From assembly GCA_022599775.1 (NCBI GenBank), contig JAHZLQ010000068.1:124001-188000 (forward strand): DNA of 64,000 nt, given 5' to 3'. The notes under the pieces are model-generated. The model had not been told where the DNA came from, did not search any database, and was given only the letters and a program-made list of their open reading frames with translations. This document shows, in pieces, positions 8,209-17,314 of this stretch (position 1 is its first letter; every line of letters begins with the position of its first letter). The DNA comes from Gammaproteobacteria bacterium. GTDB lineage: Bacteria; Pseudomonadota; Gammaproteobacteria; Nevskiales; Nevskiaceae. A program made the translations under genes and the position numbers.

Positions 8209-10656
8209 TCAGACCGCTGTCGCGGCCGTCGCAGCCTGATCGCGTCCGAGCGCTTGCCCGGCAGGCTGCGGACGCCCTGGACGCAGCAGGAAATATCCGA
8301 GCGCCGGCAACAGAATCAAGGCGCCGAGCATGTTCCAGATGAACATGAACGCCAGCAGGATGCCCATGTCGGCCTGGAACTTGATCGGCGACCATACCCA
8401 GGTCGCGACTGCGATGCCCAGGGTGATGCCGGTCAGCACCACGATCTTGCCGGTGAAGATCAATGCGCGATAGTAGGCCTCGGACAAGCTCATGCCCTCG
8501 CGCAGCCGCGCCAGCATCACGGTCATCACATACAGCGCGTAATCCACGCCGATGCCGACGCCGAGCGCGATGACCGGCAAGGTCGCGACCTTGACGCCGA
8601 TATTGAGCCAGACCATCAGCGCCTGGCACAGCACCGAGGTGATCATCAGCGGCAACACCGCGCAGACCACGGCCCGCCAGGAGCGGAAGGTGATGAAGCT
8701 GAGCACGATCACCGCCACATAGACCAGCAACAGCATCTGCAGATTGGCGCGCTTGACCACGATGTTGGTCGCCGCTTCGATGCCGGCGTTGCCGGCGGCA
8801 TTGAGGAAGCGGATCTGCTCGGTGTCGTACTTGGCGGCGAAGGCGTCCACGGTCTGCACCACGCTGCTGAGCGTGTCGGCCTTGTGGTCCTTCAGATAGG
8901 CGTAGACCGCCAGCAGATCGCAGTTCTGGTTGAACAGCTCGCGCGGAGCGCGGGTGATGATCGCATTGAGCATGCTTTGCGAGCGCGGCACCTCGAACCA
9001 CTTCAAGCTGCCCTCGTTCATGCCGGCATTGGATATCCGTGCCAGCCCCGCGAGCGAACTCGTCGACTCCACGCCGGGCAATTGCTGAAGCTCGCGCTCC
9101 AGCGCATCGACCGCCATCACCGTATCGTAGTGCGCGCAGGCGTATTGCGGGGTCTTCACCATGACCACATAGACGTCGCTGCTCGCCGCGTAGTTGGCGA
9201 CCATGAAGGCGTTGTCGCGGTTGTAGCGCGAGTCGGCGCGCAGCTCCGGCGCACCCGGATCGGTATCGCCGATCCGCAGCTGCGTGCTCACCGCGAGCCC
9301 GGCCAGTCCCATCGCCAACCCGGCCGCCACCGCTACCGACGCCCACTTGCGCTGGGTGAACAGATCGAGGAACGCCCAGAACGGGTGTTTCGAGTGCGTT
9401 CGGTCCTGGAGGTCGATCCGCTCGGCACGCAGACTGCGCCGTGCGGCGCTGTCGCTGACGCCGGTATAGGACAGCAGGATCGGCAGCAGGATCAGGTTGG
9501 TGCAGATCAGCGTGGCCATGCCGATACTGGCGGTGATCGCCAGATCCCGGATCACCGGAATATCGATGATCATCAATACGGCAAAGCCGATCGCGTCGGT
9601 CAGAAGCGCGATGATGCCGGTCAGGAACAGCCGGCGGAAGGTGAAACGCGCCGCCACCAGTTTGGGTGCGCCGCGGCCGATGTCCTGCATGATGCCGTTC
9701 ATCTTCTGGGCACCATGGCTCATGCCGATGGCGAAGACCACGAACGGCACCAGTACCGAGTAGGGATCGAGTTCGTAGCCCAGAGTCGGCAACAGACCGG
9801 CCAGCCACATCACCGCCGTCAGCGAACACAGCATCACCAGCAGCGAGCTGCGCAGGCAGCGCGTATAGCCGTACAGCAACAGCGTGCAGATCGCGATCGC
9901 AGCCGCGAAGAACAGCAATACCTGCTGCAGGCCCTCGATCAGGTCGCCGACGACCTTGGCAAACCCGGTGACATGGATCGCCACCGTCGGCGATTCGTAT
10001 TGCGTTCGCAACGCCTCGATACGCTGCGACAGAGCATGGTAGTCGATGCGCTCGCCGGTTTCGGCGATGCGGTCCTGCAGCGGCACGAAGATGATGCTCG
10101 AACGGTAGTTGTCGGCCACCAGCTGCCCGATCTCTCCCGAACGCTCGACGTTGAGCCGCACCTGCTCGACGCTTGCGGCGCTGCCGTCGTATTCATCCGG
10201 AATCACCGGCCCGCCGTCGAGCCCCTCCTCGGTAACGCCGGTCCAGCGCACCGCGGGAGTCCACAGGGACTTCATGAACGGGCGGTCGACACCCGGCAGC
10301 AGGAACAGCGAATCGTTGAGCTTGCGCAGCGTATCGAGGTAATCGGCGTCGAAGATCGTGCCGTCCCTGTTCTCGACCGCGACCCGCAAGGCATTGCCCA
10401 TCCCGGCCAGCTGGTCACGATTTTCGAGGAAGTTGACGATGTACGGATGCCGCGTCGGAATCATCTTGTCGAACGCCGCGTTGAGCGTAAGGCCGCGCGC
10501 CTGGTAGGCGAGCACCAGCGTCACCAGCAGGCACAGCAGCATGACCAGCGGGCGATGATTGAAGATCAGGCGTTCCGCGAACGAACCCGAACGGCGGTCG
10601 AAAGGCGCGAGCGCGACGCCCGGCGAATTCGGCGATGCAGAACGCGGCTGGCTCAT
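8209..10656 (-). CDS. RND-superfamily (MMPL/SSD-type) inner-membrane transporter
   Basis: This 815-aa protein has the two-halves RND layout: TM1 near residues 35-52, a large periplasmic loop (55-260), a bundle of TM helices at 260-420, a second loop (460-640), and a final bundle at 645-800. It has the MMPL/sterol-sensing-like architecture of lipid or hydrophobic-molecule exporters, not the drug-efflux AcrB type (about 1040 aa). It is the last gene of a four-gene operon after DUF1302, DUF1329 and a YCF48-like propeller; its ATG overlaps the preceding stop (ATGA-type, 10653-10656). The substrate is unknown. Shared operators with the catabolic locus suggest a hydrophobic aromatic or a membrane lipid affected by it (inference). 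Confidence 0.86.
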   Translation of the reverse strand: MSQPRSASPNSPGVALAPFDRRSGSFAERLIFNHRPLVMLLCLLVTLVLAYQARGLTLNAAFDKMIPTRHPYIVNFLENRDQLAGMGNALRVAVENRDGTIFDADYLDTLRKLNDSLFLLPGVDRPFMKSLWTPAVRWTGVTEEGLDGGPVIPDEYDGSAASVEQVRLNVERSGEIGQLVADNYRSSIIFVPLQDRIAETGERIDYHALSQRIEALRTQYESPTVAIHVTGFAKVVGDLIEGLQQVLLFFAAAIAICTLLLYGYTRCLRSSLLVMLCSLTAVMWLAGLLPTLGYELDPYSVLVPFVVFAIGMSHGAQKMNGIMQDIGRGAPKLVAARFTFRRLFLTGIIALLTDAIGFAVLMIIDIPVIRDLAITASIGMATLICTNLILLPILLSYTGVSDSAARRSLRAERIDLQDRTHSKHPFWAFLDLFTQRKWASVAVAAGLAMGLAGLAVSTQLRIGDTDPGAPELRADSRYNRDNAFMVANYAASSDVYVVMVKTPQYACAHYDTVMAVDALERELQQLPGVESTSSLAGLARISNAGMNEGSLKWFEVPRSQSMLNAIITRAPRELFNQNCDLLAVYAYLKDHKADTLSSVVQTVDAFAAKYDTEQIRFLNAAGNAGIEAATNIVVKRANLQMLLLVYVAVIVLSFITFRSWRAVVCAVLPLMITSVLCQALMVWLNIGVKVATLPVIALGVGIGVDYALYVMTVMLARLREGMSLSEAYYRALIFTGKIVVLTGITLGIAVATWVWSPIKFQADMGILLAFMFIWNMLGALILLPALGYFLLRPGRPQPAGQALGRDQAATAATAV

Positions 10657-11762
10657 CTTGCGACTTCCACGGTGTACAGGTCTTTCGGCTCGATACGGAC
10701 GAGTCCGCGCGCGCCGGCGAGGATCAGTGCGCCGTCGCGCGTCTGCGCGAGCCCGCTGAGGCCGGGCACCGAAGGCGCCGGCAAGGGACGGAACGGGTGG
10801 CGGCCACCGCCATCGGGGCTGCGCAGCAAGCGCCCGCTCTCGTCGGCGAGCACCACCGAGCCGTCATTCATGCGCAGGCCTGCGGCGACGGTGACCGGCT
10901 GGCCGAGATCGAGCTGCCGCCACTGCGTGATGCCATCCTCGCTGCGCCAGGCGTTGCCGCGCAGCCCGAAGGCGAGAACCGCGCCGCTGCCGGCCGCCAC
11001 GGTGCCGAAATAGGTTCCGCCATAGGGCGTCCCGACCGCCTCGAAGCTGGCTCCGGCGTCAGCCGAGCGGAACAGCGCGCCCTGCTCGCCGGCGATCATC
11101 AAGCGCTCGCCGTCCTCGCGGATCTGATAGAGGTGATTGCCGCGCGGATTCGGAATGCGTCCGACGATTGATCGCCAGTTCCTGCCGCCGTCGACAGTCT
11201 CCAGCGCGAGTCCATAGGCACCGACGATCCAGCCGCGTTCGGCATCGGTGAAGTGCACGCTGAGAAACGGCTTGTCCGGGCCATCCCCGACCAGATATCC
11301 GGCGCTGCGCACCGCGGCCTCGGCGCCGGCCTCTCCGGCTTCGGCGCGACGCTGCGCCTCGGCCAGCACCGCCCGCGCCGCCTGCGCGCCGTCGAGCTGC
11401 AGCGTCCAGTTGTCGCCGGCGTCCTCACTGTGCAACACCACGCCGCTGTGACCGACGGCCCAGCCCTGAGTGGCGGAGATGAAGCACACGTCGGTCAGCG
11501 TGACACTGACCGGCACGCTCCGCGCCTGCCGCCAGCTGCGTCCCTGATCGTCCGAAAGCAGCACCATGCCGCGCTCGCCGACCGACACCAGCCGCTCGCC
11601 GGCGACGCTGACCGCCAATTGCAGGCTGTGCAGGGCACGGCTCGTGGAGCGAGCCGGCAGCTCCAGCAGATCGGGCACCAGCCGGCTGTCCGCGGCAGCG
11701 GCGCCCGCCGCGAGGCCGACCAGACCGATCATCGCGGCGACCGCCCGCTTCGCGGAAATCAT
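10653..11762 (-). CDS. Exported YCF48/BNR-repeat beta-propeller protein
   Basis: This protein is about 369 aa, with signal peptide MISAKRAVAAMIGLVGLAAGAAAADS and then repeated blades with the pattern S-x-D-x-G-x-x-W (SDDQGRSWR, SEDAGDNWT, TVDGGRNWR, SADAGASFE, SEDGITQWR), the signature of BNR/YCF48 (photosystem II stability factor-like) propellers. Such a protein recurs beside DUF1329 and RND genes in other gammaproteobacteria, where it may be a periplasmic scaffold; its function is unproven. An upstream ATG at 11793-11795, 5 bases after the DUF1329 stop, would add 11 residues and cannot be excluded. Its end overlaps the RND start by 4 bases. Confidence 0.82.
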   Translation of the reverse strand: MISAKRAVAAMIGLVGLAAGAAAADSRLVPDLLELPARSTSRALHSLQLAVSVAGERLVSVGERGMVLLSDDQGRSWRQARSVPVSVTLTDVCFISATQGWAVGHSGVVLHSEDAGDNWTLQLDGAQAARAVLAEAQRRAEAGEAGAEAAVRSAGYLVGDGPDKPFLSVHFTDAERGWIVGAYGLALETVDGGRNWRSIVGRIPNPRGNHLYQIREDGERLMIAGEQGALFRSADAGASFEAVGTPYGGTYFGTVAAGSGAVLAFGLRGNAWRSEDGITQWRQLDLGQPVTVAAGLRMNDGSVVLADESGRLLRSPDGGGRHPFRPLPAPSVPGLSGLAQTRDGALILAGARGLVRIEPKDLYTVEVAR

Positions 11763-11800
11763 CGGAAATGCACCATTTCGCGGACTCGCCTGCATGCGCC

Positions 11801-13153
11801 TCAGCGCACGCTCTCGGCGGCGACGGCGTCGCCGGTGAAATAGGTTTCCGGCTTGCGCGGCACGATCTTGAAGTCCTCGCCATTGAGTGCCTGAATGACG
11901 CTCATGGTCTTGGCCTGCAGATTGAACACGGTGGCGGTCTTCATCAGCGTGCCCGGCAGCGCCGGCAGCACGAACGGCGTCACCTGCGTCGTCCGCCAGA
12001 GCTTGCCCTCGGCGTCGTAGCCGTCGACCAGCGCGATCAGCCAGGTGTCCTCGTCGAGGTAGTAACGGCGCAGGGGCACCGCGTGACGCTTGCCCGACGC
12101 GACATGGGCTTCGACCTCCCAGACGCGGTGGCGCTCCCAGCGCACATGGTCGGGGTTGAGATGGTATTCGGCGATCGCGTCGTCGAGGTCGGCGCCGATC
12201 AACGCGTTGTCGTTGTACGGAATCAGCATCTCGCGCTTGCCGACCAGCTTCCACTCGAAGCGGTCGAGCGCGCCGAAGAAGCCCTGCACCTCGTCAAAAT
12301 AGTTGGCGCCCGAGGCGACGAAGTCCGGCGTGTCGTAGGACACCGTCGGCGCGCGGCGGACCCGACGCTGACCGACCAGGTACTGCCAGGCCTGACGCGG
12401 CTGCTTGGGGTCGATGCTGTCGCGAATCACCAGCGATTCGCCGGCCTTGAACGGCGGCGCCAGGGTGTTGAAGCGGAACATCGCATATTCGCCGGACCAG
12501 CTCTGGGGCGTTGCATCCTTGTAGTACTGCGGATACTGGAACGCGATTTCGTTACGCGTCGCCAGCGTGTGCGATCCGTCCGCATTGCCGACGATGTTCT
12601 TGAAGCGGTATTCGATCGACGGCGCTTCCAGGCGCATCAAGTAGTTCCACATCAGCTCCACACCCTGGTGAGGGATCGGGAACGGGACGCCGCCGATGCA
12701 GCCTTCGATCGAGTAGCCCCCCTCCTTGAGCGCGCAGGCGGTGGCGTTCGTCAGGGTCGCGTCATAGACGGACTGCGGCGCCGCTGCCGTGCGATGGGTC
12801 GGATACACATCGACGCGAAAACTCTCCGGATACTTCTGCAGCAAAGCCTTGGTTCCGTCCGAGAGCAGCGCCTCGTACTGCGCCATGTTCTGCGCGGTCA
12901 CCTGAAACTGCGGCTTTTCGTCCTTGAACACTTCGACCGGAATGTCCCCCAGCATCGGGCTCGGCCAGGGCTTGCGGATGCCGCCATCCCAGGCCGGGAT
13001 GCTGCCGTCGGGATTGCCGGCGCGCTCGCCGCCCAGGGGGGTCAGCGTGGTGCCGAGCTTGGCGGCCTCGTCGGCCGTGACGGCAGCGTTGGCGGGCTGC
13101 GCGAGCAGCAGCGCAGCGCCGAATGCCGACAGTGCAAAAATTCTTGATTTCAT
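11801..13153 (-). CDS. DUF1329 periplasmic protein (LolB-like fold family)
   Basis: This 450-aa protein has a clear signal peptide (MKSRIFALSAFGAALLLAQPANA) followed by the conserved DUF1329 start VTADEAAKLGTTLTPLGGERAGN and PAWDGGI. The family is predicted to adopt a lipoprotein-carrier (LolA/LolB-like) fold and is nearly always encoded with DUF1302, which fits transfer of a hydrophobic ligand across the periplasm (inference). It lies 30 bases after the DUF1302 gene and has a GGAGACAATCC ribosome site. Confidence 0.88.
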   Translation of the reverse strand: MKSRIFALSAFGAALLLAQPANAAVTADEAAKLGTTLTPLGGERAGNPDGSIPAWDGGIRKPWPSPMLGDIPVEVFKDEKPQFQVTAQNMAQYEALLSDGTKALLQKYPESFRVDVYPTHRTAAAPQSVYDATLTNATACALKEGGYSIEGCIGGVPFPIPHQGVELMWNYLMRLEAPSIEYRFKNIVGNADGSHTLATRNEIAFQYPQYYKDATPQSWSGEYAMFRFNTLAPPFKAGESLVIRDSIDPKQPRQAWQYLVGQRRVRRAPTVSYDTPDFVASGANYFDEVQGFFGALDRFEWKLVGKREMLIPYNDNALIGADLDDAIAEYHLNPDHVRWERHRVWEVEAHVASGKRHAVPLRRYYLDEDTWLIALVDGYDAEGKLWRTTQVTPFVLPALPGTLMKTATVFNLQAKTMSVIQALNGEDFKIVPRKPETYFTGDAVAAESVR

Positions 13154-13183
13154 GGATTGTCTCCTCGGATCCTGGCGTGGCGG

Positions 13184-14869
13184 CTAGAACGTGCGCTGTA
13201 TCGACAAGGACACGAAGTCACGGTCGCCGTGGAAATTCTTATAGGAAAGCTCGGGCACCGCGGTGTCGTATTTGATGATCGAACCCGCCGCGCCGTAGTA
13301 ATGGGTCAGGCTCAGGCCGGCCTGCCAGCGCCTCTGGTAGTCGGCCTTGACGCCGATGCTGAGATTGCCGCCGTGCTCGGACGGAAACAGCGCCCCGTTG
13401 ACCGAGGAGCGTCCAGCGAGGCCATAGCTGAGCCCCAACGGCAGTTGCAGGTCGACGCCCGGCACCACCTGGAAGTATTCCGGTGCAAACACGAATTGCA
13501 GCGCGCTGGCATCGCGTGTGGCGCCGGGGTCGAGCTGTGCGGCGTTGTCGCTGATGCTGAGACGCCGATTGAACGCCATCTCACCGATGAACGAGGCGCC
13601 GTCCCACAGCGGGCTTGCACCGAACACGCTGATCGCCGAAAGATTGAGGTGCAGCGTACGTCCACGCGGGAAGGCGGCGCTGTCATCGCCGTCGGCGGTG
13701 GTGTCGCCGGGCAGGATCACGGTGTTGCCACTGGCCACCAGCGGCATGTCGTCGCGCAGCGACATCTCCGCCGCGACATTGGTCTCGCCCACCAGCGTGC
13801 TCATGCTGGCGCCGACGGCGCGGATGTTTTCGCCGAATACCTGCACGTAGTCACCGACACTGCCGGCCTCCACGTTGACGCCGGGACGCACGTAGAACTG
13901 CGGAATCTTGTCGTGATACTGCGCCGCGTAGAAGCCGTATTCGGCATCACCGGCCTTGAACTTGAGCTGCAAACCGCCCTGCCCCGAATCCTTGGCTTCA
14001 ATATCGGAGCCCCGGAACACGACGCTGCCGGGCCCCAGAATCATCGACTCGCCGCCGTCGTCGATGAAGTCGGCGAAGCTGAAGTAGCTGCCGGCCGCCG
14101 GCAGCCGCGTCTTGCGCCATTCCAGTTGGTAGTAGGCGCCGAGCGAAAGCTTGGCGTTGATCTGCAGCTGCGCGGCGATCTGGCTGACGGGACGGAGAAG
14201 CTCCTTGAACTGCGAGTTCGGCACCGACAAGGCCTTGATCAGGTCCAGCGAGGTCTGTGCCGCGGCCATTGCGTTGGTGCCGAAGAACAGGCTTTCGCCA
14301 TAGAGCTGAGTGAAACGCCCGGCTTTGAGATTGAGGCTCATGTCGCCCGGCGTGAAATTGCCGTAGACGAAGGCGTCGAGCAGCTCGGCCTTGCGGCCGT
14401 GCAGCTTCTCGGTCTCGTCGGTGAACTCGTCGTAGGCGGCCGAGCGCGAATTCACCAACGCGCCGCCGAGTTCGCCGGGATTGTCGTTCGAGCCCTTGTA
14501 GACATCGTCGTACCAGGCCGCGCCGCTGACGCGGAACCCATAGTCGCGGCGGTAGCGGAAGTTGAACTCAGACAACCAATCGATGCGATTGGAGATCAGG
14601 CCGCGATCGAAGTTGAGGTCACCATCATTGGTGTTCGCCTGTGGCCCGATCGAATTGTCGGCGACCGCATCCTCGGCACTGCTGAGACGCCAGGCGGCGC
14701 TGTATTTCAGCGTATTGTCCCAGGACATCCGAATTTCGGAATTGTCGGCCTCGATCTGGAAGGCCTGCGCGGCGCCGGTCGCCGACAGTGCGACGCAGAC
14801 GCCGGTCACCGCGATCAGTAACCGGCTCGATATTGGCCTACGGCCACGCGTGAACAGCTTGGTTCCCAT
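13184..14869 (-). CDS. DUF1302 outer-membrane beta-barrel protein
   Basis: This 561-aa protein has a signal peptide (residues about 17-35, ending GAAQAF), the conserved early motif RMSWDNTLKYSAAWRL, and a C-terminus rich in alternating aromatic/polar strands ending VSLSIQRTF with terminal Phe, as expected of an outer-membrane barrel. DUF1302 proteins pair with DUF1329 proteins in degraders of hydrophobic compounds; some are candidate porins. The ATG at 14867-14869 has a strong GGAGGAGAAAGC site; longer frames run into the divergent LysR gene. It is the first gene of the operon controlled by the operator at 14963-15009. Confidence 0.88.
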   Translation of the reverse strand: MGTKLFTRGRRPISSRLLIAVTGVCVALSATGAAQAFQIEADNSEIRMSWDNTLKYSAAWRLSSAEDAVADNSIGPQANTNDGDLNFDRGLISNRIDWLSEFNFRYRRDYGFRVSGAAWYDDVYKGSNDNPGELGGALVNSRSAAYDEFTDETEKLHGRKAELLDAFVYGNFTPGDMSLNLKAGRFTQLYGESLFFGTNAMAAAQTSLDLIKALSVPNSQFKELLRPVSQIAAQLQINAKLSLGAYYQLEWRKTRLPAAGSYFSFADFIDDGGESMILGPGSVVFRGSDIEAKDSGQGGLQLKFKAGDAEYGFYAAQYHDKIPQFYVRPGVNVEAGSVGDYVQVFGENIRAVGASMSTLVGETNVAAEMSLRDDMPLVASGNTVILPGDTTADGDDSAAFPRGRTLHLNLSAISVFGASPLWDGASFIGEMAFNRRLSISDNAAQLDPGATRDASALQFVFAPEYFQVVPGVDLQLPLGLSYGLAGRSSVNGALFPSEHGGNLSIGVKADYQRRWQAGLSLTHYYGAAGSIIKYDTAVPELSYKNFHGDRDFVSLSIQRTF

Positions 14870-14962
14870 GCTTTCTCCTCCAGCCACCGCAACGATAGTT
14901 TTTTGTTTCCCCGAGCTATGCCTTCGGTCGGGGTTGCCAAGAAAGGTATCGGCCATGAGAAT

Positions 14963-15009
14963 TACCGTCCAATACCAATAGAGCCACTGATTGATACCTA
15001 ATAGGTATC
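14963..15009. promoter_or_regulatory. BenM/CatM-type operator in the lysR/DUF1302 divergent promoter
   Basis: TACCGTCCAATAC (14963-14975), a 17-base spacer, then GATACCTAATAGGTATC (14993-15009) containing ATAC-N7-GTAT. The palindrome is centred about 40 bases before the lysR ATG and about 130 bases before the DUF1302 ATG, fitting autoregulation plus divergent activation. An extra GGTATC half-site is at 14945-14950. The same module stands at 152-198. Confidence 0.78.
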
Positions 15010-15040
15010 GATTGATGACCATCCGACACGAGACTTGCCC

Positions 15041-15937
15041 ATGGAGCTGCGACATCTGCGCTATTTCATCGCGGTGGCCGAAGAGAGGAACATCGGCCGG
15101 GCGGCGGCGCGCCTGCACATCTCCCAGCCGCCACTGACGCGCCAGATTCAGCAGTTGGAAGACGAACTGGGCGTACGCCTGTTCATCCGCACGCCGCGCG
15201 GCGTCGAACTGACCGAGGCCGGTGCGCTTTTTTTCGAAGAGGCGCGAAACATAGGGGCCGTCGTCGAACAGGCCACCGAGCGCACCCAGCGCGCCGGCCA
15301 GGGACGGCTTGGCCGGCTCGACGTCGCCATCTTTGGCTCGGGCATTCTCGATACGATTCCGAAACTTCTGCTGGCCTTCCGCAAGGCCTATCCGGAGGTC
15401 AAGATCGTCCTGCACACGATGAACAAGGGCGAGCAGATCGAGGCCCTGCGCCAGCGACGCATCACTGTCGGCTTCAACCGCATGCTGGCGCCCTTGCCGG
15501 ACATCGCTTCGGAACTGGTCAAGACCGAAAAGCTGCTGGTGGCGATCAATGACAGCCACCCGCTGGCCAGCAGGTCGGTGGTGCCGTTCCGGATGCTCGC
15601 CGAACATCCGCTGGTGCTGTTTCCGACCGGAATGCGGCCGAGCTTCGTCGACAAGGTAACCGGCCTGTGCCGCGAGGCCGGATTCATTCCCCAGATTTCG
15701 CAGGAAGTCGGCGATGCCGTGACCGGCGTCGCCCTCGTCGCCAGCGGATTCGGCCTGTGTCTGGTGCCCGAATCGGCGACCGTGCTCGCGCTGCCGGGGG
15801 TGGTCTACCGCCCGCTCAGCGAATTGCCGAAAAACGCCGACGTCGATTTGAGCTGCATCTACCGGCTCGGCGACCAGCCCCCGATCCTGACGGCCTTTCT
15901 CGATACGGTCAGGACCTGGCGCGACGGCGCCGCATAG
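15041..15937 (+). CDS. LysR-family regulator, BenM/CatM/CatR type
   Basis: This 298-aa protein begins MELRHLRYFIAVAEERNIGRAA, nearly the BenM/CatM opening, with a winged HTH at residues 1-60 (HISQPPLTRQIQQLEDELG) and a periplasmic-binding-type effector domain at 90-295. BenM relatives sense muconate/benzoate-type ligands, so a ring-cleavage intermediate is a reasonable effector (inference). It is divergent from the DUF1302 operon. A TTG six bases upstream (15035) is a possible but less likely start. Two ATAC-N7-GTAT modules in the window, one at its own promoter and one at the aldehyde dehydrogenase, are its predicted targets. Confidence 0.88.
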   Translation: MELRHLRYFIAVAEERNIGRAAARLHISQPPLTRQIQQLEDELGVRLFIRTPRGVELTEAGALFFEEARNIGAVVEQATERTQRAGQGRLGRLDVAIFGSGILDTIPKLLLAFRKAYPEVKIVLHTMNKGEQIEALRQRRITVGFNRMLAPLPDIASELVKTEKLLVAINDSHPLASRSVVPFRMLAEHPLVLFPTGMRPSFVDKVTGLCREAGFIPQISQEVGDAVTGVALVASGFGLCLVPESATVLALPGVVYRPLSELPKNADVDLSCIYRLGDQPPILTAFLDTVRTWRDGAA

Positions 15938-15959
15938 CCTGAGGCGGCACGCCAGGCGC

Positions 15960-15975
15960 GCCGGCCGAGGCCGGC
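15960..15975. terminator. GC-rich inverted repeat between convergent genes
   Basis: GCCGGCC-GA-GGCCGGC, perfect 7-bp arms with a 2-base gap, lies between the end of lysR (+) and the end of the thioredoxin-TPR gene (-). There is no clear T-run on either side, so a bidirectional terminator role is only probable. Confidence 0.45.
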
Positions 15976-15985
15976 ATTGGTGGCG

Positions 15986-17305
15986 CTATCGGCCGCGCAG
16001 TTCGAGCATCTGCTGCTTGAGCGCCGCCACGTCCTCGGGGAAGAACGGTCCATTGGCCTTGATCGCGGCCGCAAGCACCTTCATCGCGTCCTTGTTGCGG
16101 CCGAGGGTATGCAGGGAATCGGCGTAGGCGCTGGCATTGTGCAGGCGATTGATGCCGTAGGCACGCTCGCCGGCCGACTTGAAGTACGGCAGCGCCTTTT
16201 CGTGTAAGCCGCGCGACGCCAAGCTGCGCGCAAATCGATTGGCATAGACGTAGTCCTGCGGGTAGGCCGCGATCAGTTGCGGATACAGGATGTCCAGCGC
16301 AGCCGTGTCGTTGGCGGCATCCAGAAAGACACGCAGATTGTCGGCAAGGTTACGGTCCGACTTGAGGTCGCCGTCGAGACGTTCGCGGGCGTCCGTCGCG
16401 GCGCGCCCGAGCAAGGCTTGCGCCTTGTCGGCCTGCCCGGTCGCTTCGTACAGCTCGGCGGTCACCGTCACCGCGCTGCGCTGGTCGGCGCACAGCGGCG
16501 GACGCACCAGCGCCTTGTCGTCGACCAGGGATTGCATCGCCGGAATCTGTGCCAGCAGACGCGTCTTGCGCTCGGCCGGTTCGAGTGGCGCCATGCAATC
16601 AGCGTAGCGAGCAACCTCGTACGGACGCTCGCAGCCGGGATCGGCGGCCAACACCTTTTCTCCGGTGGCCAGACAGGCGGCGATGTCCTCATCGGCCGCC
16701 GCCTGCATCAGACGCAGACGATCGAGCCGGGCCTGCACCAGGCTGTCGGCCTCCAGACTGGCGCGTTCGGACGGGTCCAGACTGTCGAACCATTCCAGAC
16801 CGGCTGCGGCCTCGTAGCGCGCATGGTAGAGCGCGAGCGCTTCGACCGCGGCCGCCGTATCGCCTTGCGCGGCGCGGGCCTGCAGCTTTTCGAGCGGCGC
16901 GCCCTGGGACCGGATCGCAGCGATCTCGGCATAGAACTGCTCGGGCGTGCGCTCGCCGCCGATGCGGCCCAGTTCTTCGGCATCCGGGTTCAGGACCAGA
17001 TAGCTGGGCAGCGGCTTGATGCCCCAGCGTTCCTTGAGCGCCGCGCCTTCGGCGCTGTCCACGTCCACGCCGACGAGGATGGCGTCGCCGCGCGCGGCGT
17101 CCCAGTCAGGGCCGACCAGCACATGCTGCGCCATGTAGTAGCAGGAGTAGCACCACGGCGCATAGAAATCGACGATGACCGGGACCTGTTGCTGCCGCGC
17201 CTGCCGCAGGGCCTGGTCGATTCCAAGGTCCGGGTTTTCGGTGCTGGCGAGAGCGCCGCTGCCGAGGGTGCCGAGCAGCGCGGCGACAAACCAGTGTCTG
17301 AGCAT
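15986..17305 (-). CDS. Exported thioredoxin-fold protein with C-terminal TPR-like helices
   Basis: This 439-aa protein has a signal peptide (residues 1-20, ending GALA), a DsbD-gamma/thioredoxin-like domain at about 25-135 with the redox motif WCYSC (Cys52/Cys55) in FYAPWCYSCYYM, and about 300 helical residues resembling TPR (SAYADSLHTLGRNKDAMKVL near the end). It probably acts as a periplasmic thiol-disulfide protein; substrate unknown. It is the last of a five-gene operon, 9 bases after the upstream gene. Confidence 0.78.
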   Translation of the reverse strand: MLRHWFVAALLGTLGSGALASTENPDLGIDQALRQARQQQVPVIVDFYAPWCYSCYYMAQHVLVGPDWDAARGDAILVGVDVDSAEGAALKERWGIKPLPSYLVLNPDAEELGRIGGERTPEQFYAEIAAIRSQGAPLEKLQARAAQGDTAAAVEALALYHARYEAAAGLEWFDSLDPSERASLEADSLVQARLDRLRLMQAAADEDIAACLATGEKVLAADPGCERPYEVARYADCMAPLEPAERKTRLLAQIPAMQSLVDDKALVRPPLCADQRSAVTVTAELYEATGQADKAQALLGRAATDARERLDGDLKSDRNLADNLRVFLDAANDTAALDILYPQLIAAYPQDYVYANRFARSLASRGLHEKALPYFKSAGERAYGINRLHNASAYADSLHTLGRNKDAMKVLAAAIKANGPFFPEDVAALKQQMLELRGR

Positions 17306-17314
17306 GGCGGGACT

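Noticed and set aside
8194-11013. Very long plus-strand open frame (939 codons) opposite the RND and propeller genes
   Set aside because: Sequence is Arg/His/Gln-rich without domains, typical of an antisense shadow in high-GC DNA; the minus-strand proteins have clear family features.
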